Assembly (NCBI RefSeq): GCF_047675955.1
Contig: NC_132930.1
Span: forward strand, 46,749,832-46,813,831
Reading direction: 5' to 3'
From: Chlorocebus sabaeus
Taxonomy: Eukaryota > Chordata > Mammalia > Primates > Cercopithecidae
DNA length: 64,000 nt
Position numbers and translations under genes: made by a program. Below the pieces are notes generated by a model. It had not been told where the DNA came from, did not search any database, and saw only the letters and a list, made by a program, of their open reading frames with translations. The first letter of the stretch is position 1. The number at the start of each line of letters is the position of its first letter. Below, piece after piece: positions 12,053 to 21,700 of the stretch.

Positions 12053-12350
12053 GGCTGGGCACCGTGGCTCATGCGTGTAAATCCCAGCACTTCGGGAGGC
12101 CGAAGCCGGTGGATCACCTGAGGCTAGGAGTTCGAGACCAGCCTGACCAACAGGGAGATACAAAAAAATACAAAATTAGCTAGGCATAGTGGTACATGCC
12201 TGTAATCCCAGCTACTTGGGAGGCTGAGGCAGGAGAATCACTTGAACCCAGGAGGCAGAGGTTGCGGTGAGCCGAGATTGTGTCATTGCACTCCAGCCTT
12301 GGCAACAAGAGCGAAACTCTGTCTAAAAAAAGAAAGAAAGAAAAGAAAAG
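12053..12350 (+). mobile_element. Alu element
   Basis: Plus-strand Alu from 'ggctgggcaccgtggctcat' to an AAAGA-rich tail, directly after the preceding Alu. Confidence 0.85.
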
Positions 12351-12358
12351 AAAATTTG

Positions 12359-12444
12359 GCCAGGCGCAGTGGCTCACACCTGGAATCCCAACACTTTGGG
12401 AGGCCAAGGCGGGTGGATCATCTGAGGTCAAGAGTTTGAGACTA
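12359..12444 (+). mobile_element. 3'-truncated Alu fragment
   Basis: About 86 bp of the Alu left arm ('ggccaggcgcagtggctcac' to 'gagtttgagactag'), third in a cluster of three same-strand Alus. Confidence 0.8.
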
Positions 12445-13160
12445 GAAAAAGAGCATTCTTTTAATTTCCTCAGCTGGGGAACTTCAAAGGCAACTTGGAG
12501 GATTCTCTGCAATCGCTCCTCTATCCTGTCTTCTACCTTTGGCATCTCTCTGATCTCCTTTCCTCTTTGTTCTCCTAGCTACCCCAGTGGCCCTAGCGCA
12601 CACGGCCGATGCCTGCTTACTATGCCACGTAAACAGGCCCTTGCAATGGCCCTTTGTTGGTTTCTTCTGCAGTCCCTCCCTTACTTCTCCCCCACGGTGT
12701 ATGTCTTGCTGCGACTGTCAGTCCAGTTGCCTTGACTCCCCCAGCCATGGATGCAGGGAGGGAGCCAGAGCCAAGCAAGCCAATCGGTGCTGTCTCCCAG
12801 GATATGAATCATGAAATTCTCCCAGGCTAAGAATCATGAAATTCACAGGCAAAATCAGATAAATAAAATAAAAAGATATCCGCTGTGTCACAGGAGTGAC
12901 AGCTGAGACCTGATTATCAGTCAGTAGCTCCCTGTCTAAAACTATCTGAAACTGCAACTACCCATGCCACCTGGGTGCTTCCTACCCCCATCCCTGCTGT
13001 AGTTTCCCTTGGCACTCACCACCTGCTAATATGCCACTTATTTATGTGTCTCAAGACTGCCTCCCCTGTAAGAATGTGGTCTCCAGAATGGCAGGAATTT
13101 CTGAATATGTTGTTTATTGCTATAGGCACAGCACCTGGAACATTCTGAGCACACATCTGC

Positions 13161-13196
13161 CAAATGAATGAATGAATGAATGAATGAATGAATGAG
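13161..13196 (+). repeat. (AATG)n microsatellite
   Basis: About eight 'aatg' units followed by 'agtggg'. Confidence 0.92.
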
Positions 13197-13652
13197 TGGG
13201 TCTCGGCTCCTGTTCTTTCCACCCTGATTATTAGGTTCTTACTTTGATTCTTTGAGTTACCCGATATCTTCTCCATAAATTTCCTATTTGCTTAAGTTAG
13301 CAAAAGTTCTAGGGAGGAAGCCTCAGCAAGAGGCAGCATTAACAGTAACAGGTATATTAACCATGCTGCAGGTGTTAAAGAAACTGCTAAATAACACCGC
13401 AGCCTGAAATCAGAACAGAATTGGAATACATAAGACCAAAACCCACATTAAATGCACGTATCACATATTCCCGTCTGCATTTGTGTTTTCAATTTCTCCA
13501 AGAGATAAGATGGTGTTTAGTCTCATCAGAAGTATGATGTGAAATAATTTAAGCTTATTTAAAACATACAAGTTATAAGTTGCTTAACAAATAATATTAT
13601 ACAGGGAAAAAATTCCTAAATTAAAAAACAAAAACAAAAACCAAAAAAAACC

Positions 13653-13959
13653 AGACCAGGCACAGTGGCTCACGCCTGTAATCCCAGTACTTTAGGAGGT
13701 CGAGGCGGGCGGATCACCTGTGATCTGGAGTTTGAGACCAGCCTGACCAACATGGAGAAACCCATCTCTACTAAAAATACAAAATTAGCCAGGCGTAATG
13801 GTACATGCCTGTAATCCCAGCTACTTGGGAGACTGAGGCAGGAGAATTGCTTGAACCCAGGAGGCGGAGGTTGTGGTGAGCCAAGATTGCGAGATTGCGA
13901 TTGCACCATTGCACTCCAGCCTGGGCAACAAGAGTGAAACAATGTCAAAAAAAAAAAAA
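13653..13959 (+). mobile_element. AluS-like element
   Basis: Full-length plus-strand Alu ending in a 13-A run; contains a small local duplication 'gattgcgagattgcgattgc' near 13885. Confidence 0.85.
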
Positions 13960-14046
13960 TTGTTTTAATATGTATTAACAATATGATCTGTGAACCTATG
14001 AATTACATCAAGGAAAAAAACAAAACACCAACAAAAACCCAATATG

Positions 14047-14345
14047 GGCCGGGTGCAGTGGCTCACGCCTGTAATCCCAGAACTTTGGGAGGCCGAGGTG
14101 GAAACACTTGAGGTCAGGAGTTCAAGACCAGCCTGACCAACATGGCAAAAACTTGTCTCTACTAAAAATACAAAAATTAGCCGGGCGTGGTGGCGCTTGC
14201 CTATAGTCCCAGCTACTTGGGAGGCTGAGGCAGGAGAATCACTTGAACCCAGGAGACAGAGGTTGCAGTGAGCTGAGATCGCACCACTGCGCTCCAGCCT
14301 GGGCAATAGAGTGAGACTCTGTTTCAAAACAGAACGAAACAAAAA
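14047..14345 (+). mobile_element. AluS-like element
   Basis: Full-length plus-strand Alu from 'ggccgggtgcagtggctcac' to 'actctgtttcaaaac'. Confidence 0.85.
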
Positions 14346-14474
14346 AGACCAACCCAATATGATCATTTCACACTTTCGTCATGTCCCTGGCAGAGTGACA
14401 CACAAACGCTTTCAGTGTAGCATCATCTGCCAACATTCCTGAAAGGAGAAAGGTTCTAACAATCTCGTTTAGAC

Positions 14475-14834
14475 TGTTTTAGTCTGTTCAAGCTGCTCTA
14501 ACAAAATACTATAAACTGAGTAGCTTATAAATTGCAGAAATTTATTTCTCACAGTTCTGGAAGCTAAGAAGTTCAAGATCAAAACAGATTTGGTGTCTGG
14601 TGAGGGCCCAGTTTCTGATTCATAGCCAGCACCTTCTTTCGTGTCCTTCACATGGTGGAAGGAGTGAGGGATGTCTCTCCAGTTTCTTTTATAAAGGCAC
14701 TAATACCATTCACGAGGGCTCCACTCTCATGACCCAATCACCTTCCAAAGGCCCCACCTCCTAATTCCATCACCTTTGTAGTGAAGATTTCAACATAAGA
14801 ATTTTGGGGGAACACAAACATTCAGACCATAGCA
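14475..14834 (-). mobile_element. MST-like MaLR LTR
   Basis: The reverse complement begins TGCTATGGTCTGAATGTTTG and runs through the MST-type order (ggtggggcc, tcatgagag, ccacatgtgaagga equivalents). It is an ancient solitary LTR. Confidence 0.75.
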
Positions 14835-15321
14835 AGCAAGGACCAGAGAGGGAGGGGGTATGGAGACTGACTGATTCTATTTGAAATAAATCCAGGAAAT
14901 GACTGGACTCACTAAAAATATTAAATCAACATTGTACTTCTCAGGACCAGAATATAACTCTTGTGCTATGTTCATTCATTTCAAAGGTTAATCTTCTAGT
15001 ACATGAGCCAGAGAAGTTAAACAAGGAGCTGTCCATGAAGTTATATGTCCAAGAAGACACCTCCTGGTACATCCTGGGAGACACTTGAAAGTAACAAATC
15101 CAGTCATCAACTTGGGAAAAAGCCCTAAATTATAACCAACACTCAGCATGTATCCATGTATTTCTAATATTATATATTCAACTTCTCTAACCATTAATCA
15201 AGCTGTACATAATGACTCTTTCTGACCACAGGAGCAAATACTCTCACTCAATTGGACAGACCTCATAATCACACTACCACGGAGTTAATATGAGATATTT
15301 CAGGGAAAAAATTAAAACTTC

Positions 15322-15617
15322 CTTTTTTTTCTTCCCCAAGACAGAGTCTCACTCTGTCACCCAGGCTGGAGTGCAGTGACACAATCTCGGCTCACTGCAA
15401 GCTCCACCTCCCAGGTTCACGCCATTCTCCTGCCTCAGCCTCCCGTGTAGCTGGGACTACAGGTGCCCGCCACCTCACCCGGCTAATTTTTGTATATTTA
15501 GTAGAGACGGGGTTTCACCTTGTTAGCCAGAATGGTCTTGATCTCCTGACCCGGTGATCCGCCTGTCTCGGCCTCCCAGAGTGCTGGGATTACAGTCGTG
15601 AGCCACTGCGCCCAGCC
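15322..15617 (-). mobile_element. AluY-like element
   Basis: Minus-strand full-length Alu ending 'gagccactgcgcccagcc'. Confidence 0.85.
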
Positions 15618-16059
15618 AAAACTTTCATTTTTCAAACTATCACTGTGGTCCCAGGCTTTGTGGCAGAATCTGGTTTTATATTATTTAGTATTTATAGAGC
15701 ACTTACATTTACCTCATTATCTAATCTCTGCTGCATTATAAGGAAGGCGGCTTGGTACATTCCTTTTTGTAAGTTACATGCAGATAGGCAGTGTAAAAAG
15801 AAAACTGGTTTAGCGTCAATCTGACTTCCACGAAGGATGATTCTCTTCCATGACCAATTTGGAGTTCAGAGTGAGGGACAAGAGGCACAGTCAAATGCTC
15901 CACTGAAAATGGCTGCTGAGAACGCATACTGCTCTTGGACTCCCTGACTGTCTTAAGGGAAAAAGATCCCATTCTCTTCCCACCTACTCTCAGTTCTTCT
16001 ATTCAAAATAGTGTGAGTTAGTGCACAAAAATACTGAGAAGATGAAGTCTTGGTTTCAG

Positions 16060-16175
16060 ACTTTTTTAAAGAGATGGTCTTGCTGTTTTGCCCAGGCTGG
16101 ACTCTCCTGGGCCCAAGCAAGCCTTCCACCTTCCAGAGTAGCTGGGACTACAAGCGTAGCCACCACCTTTGGCTC
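16060..16175 (-). mobile_element. Old Alu monomer fragment
   Basis: Diverged minus-strand Alu left-arm wording ('cttgctgttttgcccaggct', 'gtagctgggactacaagc') with internal deletions. Confidence 0.65.
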
Positions 16176-16295
16176 CAGATTGTCCTTTAAGTATGCAGCG
16201 CTGGCTGGTGTCACATCTTCAGTCGGCATTTACCCTGTCCTGGAGCACAAAATCCAAGCAGAGTTGCTCCATCACACAAGAAAATAGAGGAAATC

Positions 16296-16596
16296 GGCCG
16301 GGCGCGGTGGCTCAAGCCTGTAATCCCAGCACTTTGGGAGGCCGAGACCGGGGGATCACGTGGTCAGAAGATCGAGACCATCCTGGCTAACAAAGTGAAA
16401 CCCCGTCTCTACTAAAAAATACAAAAAACTAGCCGGGCGAGGTGGCGGACGCCTGTAGTCCCAGCTACTCAGGAGGCTGAGGCAGGAGAATGGTGTGAAC
16501 CCGGGAGGCGGAGCTTGCAGTGAGCTGAGATCCGGCCACTGCACTCCAGCCTGGGCGACAGAGCAAGACTCCATCTCAAAAAAAAAAAGAAAAAAG
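16296..16596 (+). mobile_element. AluYRa-like insertion with 15-bp target-site duplication
   Basis: Full-length young Alu flanked by 'aaaatagaggaaatc' at 16281-16295 and 16597-16611. It carries 'gctcaagcctg', 'actagccgggcg' and 'gatccggccactg', which fit the Old World monkey AluYRa lineage. Confidence 0.9.
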
Positions 16597-16817
16597 AAAA
16601 TAGAGGAAATCAGCAATTCCGTAAGAGTGACGGGGTGTGAAGAACTACTGTGGCTGGCACAGGGGGACTTGAGGTCTGAGGCTCTGTCACTAGCTCTCTT
16701 GAGAGGCAAGCAAGGGAGACATGAGGTCCGAGAGAGAGGATTGCGGGAGTCTCCCACTGAAGGGTTGGACCAACTGATGCTTTTGCGGTGGGAGGCAGAG
16801 GACTAGAGAGACCAGGA

Positions 16818-17084
16818 TGGGTGAAAACAGGAGGATATTTATTTTAAGGTGCGCACCGCCTCAGTGGATTCGCATCCAAAAAGTTGAGCCTTGAACAAAG
16901 ACTGAGCAGGATTTGTATAAGCAAACTTACAGAAGCAAAACAAAGGCAGTTAATCATATAATTACAGCTCACATAATCTATAGCATAACTGATGACTTGG
17001 CATAACTTGTGGCCTTGCATAGCTGGTGGCCTTGTAGCTGCGATGAAAGAAAAAAACAAAAACTGGCTAAATACAGACATTCGT

Positions 17085-17119
<35 letters not shown>

Positions 17120-17340
17120 TTCACCCCTGCTCCGAAAGGGGGGTGTCTGGACCCTATTCCTTTGGTTTTGACTTCTGGAACAGCGTTATCTTATAACTGT
17201 CCTTGAAGTGAGCTTGCTAAGCAAAAGAAAACTTGTTGTGTTTTTCTTTTTAACCCCTGCCTTGCCACATTCTGGACCTTGGCTTTTACTTTTCTTGGAG
17301 TGAATGAATGCAGTACTTACTATTTTTAAATTTCTGCCTC
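16818..17340 (-). mobile_element. Possible LTR, interrupted by a 34-T run
   Basis: Wording such as 'aaggtgcgcaccgcctcag', 'ttgtataagcaaacttac' and 'gtgtctggaccctattcc' resembles an interspersed LTR I have seen but cannot name. The poly(T) at about 17083-17116 breaks it. Confidence 0.35.
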
Positions 17341-17910
17341 ACTTTAATAATGATAAAAGGCTGAATTTTTGCCAACTTGTTCATTTGTCACCATGTCGTG
17401 CCAACACTTGACACACCACAAAGCCTCAGATCAAACCTCAAAACCAAGCAGTTATGTTAAAAATAACATTGCCTTACAATCACTATCTGAAGGTTCTCAC
17501 CCAGAGTAGTTCCCAGGCTGCTCTTCTTTGTCCCCCTTAAGACCATAAAGACGCCGTTCTTTTTTGGTGGGACAGGTTGTCCAACACGAGCAGGACACTG
17601 CCTGCCCCATCCTGAAGCAACACTGTCACCGAGGTCACACCGAGAGGACAGCACAAGGACACAGGGCAACACTAAGAAGAGCAAAGCGCAGACTTCTCTC
17701 ATTTGGGCCAGGAGATGCGAGATCGGGACCTGGCCACGGCAGCCTGACCACACTGCACAGACCCCGGCTCTGGCTCCGTGCAGATCTGGGTTCCCCCAAT
17801 GGGAGGTGTTGGGGCTCTCCAGGGAAATCGCGGTTCTCCGGGGATGTCAGGTTCCTTCAGGGGGGCCAGGGTTCTCCGGGAGGGGTCGGGGGCGCCTGCC
17901 GCACACCCAC

Positions 17911-17962
17911 CTTGACGCGCTTTCAGCAGCAGCGAGTTGGCCATGATGTTCTCGAGCTCCAT
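17911..17962 (-). CDS. GRK4: GRK4 coding exon 1 (G protein-coupled receptor kinase 4), partial gene
   Basis: On the minus strand, ATG at 17962-17960 opens a 17-codon exon plus one base, reading MELENIMANSLLLKARQ. It ends at 17911, followed by a consensus donor GTGGGT at 17910-17905. This is the amino-terminal peptide of GRK4, a serine/threonine kinase that phosphorylates activated GPCRs. In GRKs this segment forms the helix that docks on the active receptor and kinase small lobe. From memory the human peptide has Val at residue 7 where Met is read here. I could not find the next exon (GYGKKSGR...) in 1-17900, so it should lie beyond the window in a long first intron. The gene is head-to-head with NOP14; the two start codons are about 830 bp apart. 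Confidence 0.9.
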
Positions 17963-18460
17963 GTTCTGGCGCCGCCGCCGCCGCCGCCGCCGTCGCCGGC
18001 GGCGGATTCTGCGAGACCGATGAGACTGAGGAGGAAGAGACTGAGAAGGCGGAACAGGTCCGCGCATAGCTCTCCGGGCGCCACCCACTCCTCCCTCGAG
18101 CCCCGGACACGATCCCGGGGGGCTGCCCCGCCGCCGCCGCCACCACTGCCACCAGGGGCGCCGCCGCCACCACCACTGCCACCAGGGGCGCCGCCGCCGC
18201 CGCCTTCGCCGGCCCTCACCAGCAGGGGAGCGGTCGGGGCGACGGGAGGGGGCAGCCCGACCGCGGCGGGTCCCAGCTGTCACCGCTGCCGCGCTATCGC
18301 CCCGGTTCTTCTCGGCCCCATCACCCTCGCCTCGCGCGCGCAGCTCCCTCCTCAGTGCCTGGTCCCCGGGCAGCCCCGAGTCAATGCCGTGGCCCACTTC
18401 GGACAGGGGCTCACTGGCAGGGGTGCCACTGCCGCCGCCACCCGCGACCGGCACCCGGGC
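17963..18460 (-). promoter_or_regulatory. GRK4: GRK4 5' leader and proximal promoter, CGG-repeat rich
   Basis: This is GC- and CpG-rich sequence immediately upstream of the GRK4 ATG. A CGG/CCG run occupies about 17970-18007, and 30-bp imperfect repeats built on 'caccactgccaccagg' occur at 18141 and 18171. No stop codon interrupts the GRK4 frame from the ATG back to an upstream in-frame ATG at 18454-18452. The transcription start cannot be placed by eye, so the division between leader and promoter is inferred. Confidence 0.6.
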
Positions 18461-18519
18461 GGGCTGGGCGCTAACGGCTTAGCTGAAGAGGCAGCGCCCC
18501 TCGCCGCCGCGCCCGGGGC

Positions 18520-18538
18520 ACTACAGCTCCCAGAAGGC
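18520..18538 (+). promoter_or_regulatory. ZNF143-type (SBS) binding motif
   Basis: Reads ACTACAGCTCCCAGAAGGC, matching the extended ACTACAnnTCCCAGnnnGC form of the ZNF143/STAF site. It lies about 250 bp upstream of the NOP14 start codon. Confidence 0.7.
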
Positions 18539-18574
18539 CCTGCGCCAAGAGTACACGGCGAGCCGCGGCGCGTG

Positions 18575-18593
18575 GCCTGCTGGGAGTTGTAGT
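18575..18593 (-). promoter_or_regulatory. ZNF143-type (SBS) binding motif, inverted copy
   Basis: The minus strand reads ACTACAACTCCCAGCAGGC, a second strong ZNF143/STAF match. It faces the copy at 18520-18538 across 36 bp. Confidence 0.7.
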
Positions 18594-18648
18594 CGCTGAG
18601 CCTGTCGGCGAGTGAGCCCAGCGGAAGCCTGCGGCCGCCGTGTTTACC

Positions 18649-18686
18649 TCTCGCGAGCTCGGAGGTGATGCGCTGTTCTCGCGAGA
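18649..18686. promoter_or_regulatory. Paired TCTCGCGAGA (BANP-type) elements
   Basis: A perfect palindrome TCTCGCGAGA sits at 18677-18686, and TCTCGCGAGC sits at 18649-18658, 28 bp upstream. This CpG-containing motif is the known BANP target in CpG-island promoters. Its place about 100 bp before the NOP14 ATG fits a core-promoter role. Confidence 0.65.
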
Positions 18687-18788
18687 TGAGGCCAGGAGGC
18701 GGTTCCGCTGCCCGGCACGTGTCTCGGGGTAGTGCGCGCGGCGTCTTTCTTCGGGTCTCGGCGCCTTGGGCGCAGCGGGGCGGGCGCC

Positions 18789-21700
18789 ATGGGGAAGGCC
18801 AAGAAGGTCGGGGCGCGAAGGAAGACCTCCGGGGCGCCGGCGGGAGCGCGAGGGGGCCCGGCGAAGGCCAACTCCAATCCATTCGAGGTGAAAGTCAACA
18901 GGCAGAAGTTCCAGATCCTGGGCCGGAAGACGCGCCACGACGTAGGGCTGCCCGGGGTGTCTCGCGCGCGGGCCCTCAGGAAGGTAAGCGGGGGGCGCAG
19001 GGGGAGCCGGACGGCAGGATCTGGGCCCCATGCTGCTCTCGGACCGGCTGCGTCCTCCGTGCGTCGGTTTCCTCGTTAAGCGGCGGAGGCCGTGAGTTTA
19101 TAGTCCGAAAGCCTCTGCTGTTCTCTGAGCTGGAGTGACCTAGAAACTCGCCCTCCTGAAGACCCTGCACTCGTGTTATTTCGGTGACTCTTCCAACCGG
19201 GTCAGGAGGAGTCGGTCACTTCGGGCGGCGCCCTGGACAGCTGCTTGTTAACCCTTCTGCGTTTACTTTGAGCTCCTGCGGTTTAGGGACAGTGGGTAGG
19301 GGCTGTGTGGGATGCTCCGTTTGATGTTTGATCGGCTCTCCCTTGAAGCGCGTGACCTTGTTCCTTGGGAAGTAACTCTGTGGAAACTCATTGCTTCCTA
19401 GTTTTTTTAATATAATTTTTTTTTTTTTAATTTTCACTAAGGAACATGCATTAGTGGGTTGGTGAAAAAATTAAGGCACAGATAGGACAAGTGAATTTCC
19501 TAAGGTCACACAACTGGTAAGGGCTGGGCATGCATTCACATTTCAATGTCTATAGAGCCTTCCTGCTACCCCGAGCGCTTCTGTTTGACCTCCCTTCTAG
19601 GTTCTGGGAGGTAAAGGTAAATAAAACTTGCCCCTGCCTTCATGAGCTCCTGCTCTCTATTCCATCACAGTGTGCAAGCTGGATGGTATTTAAATCAAAT
19701 CAAATATCCTTACTGCACGAAGACGACAGCGTGTATAATAGGCAGGATAGGCTTACAGCTGACTTGTAAGAAAGAGTCCCTCATTACACACCCCAGGGCA
19801 GGGGTGGGAGAATAAGGTAGTGTGGTCCCTAGAATAGACACATTTGTCTTCACCACTGAAGCCTCAGTTTTCTCATTTCTAAAGTAGAGATAATATACAT
19901 CCTACCCCTTGTGATGGTTTATGAGAATTAAGTAAGATAGCACATAGAGCACATAGCAAGTGTTCTCTAAATACTGTTATTCTTAGCCTTCTTGGCTTGT
20001 TGTTCGAGCCCCGCACAGTCCAACTGTTTTCCTTGCTTCACCTCTTGCAACTCAGTTTGTCCAAAAGGTCTGCCTTACCTCCCAAAGTCTCTAAAGGGCG
20101 GGCTCAGGTTCACCACCCAAGCTACGTAGCCCAAATAGGACAGGTTGCTCAAACTTCTGGTATTGAGCAGATCCACCTCCCTGCTCTGTGCTGAAGGCCT
20201 GGGACGGCGACGAGAATTGCTGCTCCTTTTTGGACCTCCAATGCTTGGCCCATGGTAGAAACAAATATTTGAAGAAATCAAAAGTGGAACCTGAGTGCCT
20301 TAGGAGATCACAGTCAGGAGAAAGTGTAGCAGGAAAGTCCGAAAATTCTTCCTACAGGGAGTTACAGTCAAGTTTCGCAAAGGGAGTGAGCTGTTCATGG
20401 TCCCAGGGTGGGCAGAGGACACAGATGCAAAGGCACATTGTCCCGGTGTGGTGAGGCACTTGCAGCTGTCTGAGGGACAGCAGGTCGTCCAGTTGACTCT
20501 GAGCTTGATAACACCTGTGGGGGCATGTGAGGCCGGCGTAGGAGGCCTGGCTCTTTTGGTGTGGGCTGGTCCCTTAGAAGTAAGTGGGCTGTCTCAGTTG
20601 GCTTCTCCCCTCTGGTGGGTTGTAGCACTCTGAGGCACTCAAGTCTGGCAGGAAGAGGGCAGCCCCCAGGTGCCAGTCTCAGGACATTGCTTTATAGCTG
20701 TGCCTCAGTTTCCTTATTTCTGAAATAATTTATAAAATAAGTTATATGAATGTAGTTGTTAATCAGTAACTATGTTATTAATGTAGTTACTGGTCCCTTA
20801 CAGTTGGTCAGGCCTTGTGCCAAGCGGTTTACATTTAATCCTCACCCTTATGAGGGGGAAATACTGTTATTATCCCTATTTTATGCCATAAATTCTGTAT
20901 GATGTCACAACATCTATATAGTTTAAGAAAGAAAGAGAATCAGAATAATGTAGAATAACTCATATTACCTATTTATAGCCTAAGGGCTCTTCTTCACTAA
21001 GATTTACCCATAGAATCATATTCCAGATAATGAGAACTAATGTTTTTAGAGGCCAGATGGCTGATGCCTGCCCCATCTACCTCTTTCCTGCTAGAAGCCA
21101 GTGACACTCCCTCCTTCTGCAGGAACAGGCCTCAGAAGTCTTCTTAGTGTAGGCTGGGTTCAGTGGCTCGCGCCTGTAATCCTAGCACTTTGGGAGGCCA
21201 AGGCAGGTGGATTGTCTAAGCTCAGGAGTTTGAAACCAGCCTGGTCAACACCGTGAAACCCTGTCTCTACTAAAAATACAAAAAAATTAGCCGGGAGTGG
21301 CGGCATGCCCCTGTAATCACAGCTACTTGGGAGGCTGAGGCAGGAGAATTGCTTCAACCCAGGAGGCAGAGGTTGCAGTGAGCCGAGATTGCGCCACTGC
21401 ACTCAAGCCTGGATGACAGAGCGAGACTCCATCTACAAAAAATATGTATATATCAGTGTAGCATGTAAGCAGCCTCTGTCCATACAGACTTCATCAAGCA
21501 GTACAGGCCAGCACATGTAATGTGCTCCCATATGATTGCCAGCTAGACCTTGTGATTTAAATAGTGAGATATTTTACTTTTTTTTTTTTTTTTTTGAGAC
21601 AGAGTCTCGCTCTGTCACCCAGGCTGGAGTGCAGTGGCGCAGTCTCAGCTCACTGCAAGCTCTGCTTCCCGGGTTCACACCATTCTCCTGCCTCAGCCTC

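Larger units (their letters stand above)
1..17910 (-). other. GRK4: GRK4 intron 1 (part), no exon seen
   Basis: From the exon 1 donor to the window edge I see no GRK4 coding exon and no other credible gene. Content is Alus, MaLR LTRs, L1 fragments and older repeats, listed separately. 1-1266 is moderately GC-rich and unrecognised apart from a possible L2-like scrap near 990-1030. 3270-3815, 10600-11050, 11355-11735, 12450-13650, 14840-15320 and 15620-16055 show nothing I can name beyond simple repeats. Confidence 0.7.
18461..18788. promoter_or_regulatory. Bidirectional CpG-island promoter core between GRK4 and NOP14
   Basis: This short GC-rich stretch separates the divergent GRK4 and NOP14 genes and has no TATA box at a sensible place. 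It holds two inverted ACTACA..TCCCAG elements (18520-18538 plus, 18575-18593 minus) that match the ZNF143/SBS consensus. A perfect TCTCGCGAGA lies at 18677-18686 and a nine-of-ten match at 18649-18658. Such elements are typical of housekeeping CpG-island promoters. CpG richness continues into NOP14 exon 1, to about 19080. The motifs are seen directly; promoter function is inferred from position. Confidence 0.75.

Noticed and set aside
1..17900. Search for GRK4 exon 2 on the minus strand
   Set aside because: No stretch encoding the expected GYGKKSGR-type continuation with splice sites was found by eye; it is probably outside the window.
17564..18592. A 342-codon open frame on the plus strand across GRK4 exon 1
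   Set aside because: It lies antisense to a real exon in a CpG island where stops are rare. It is low-complexity (Pro/Ala/Arg) and resembles no protein I know.
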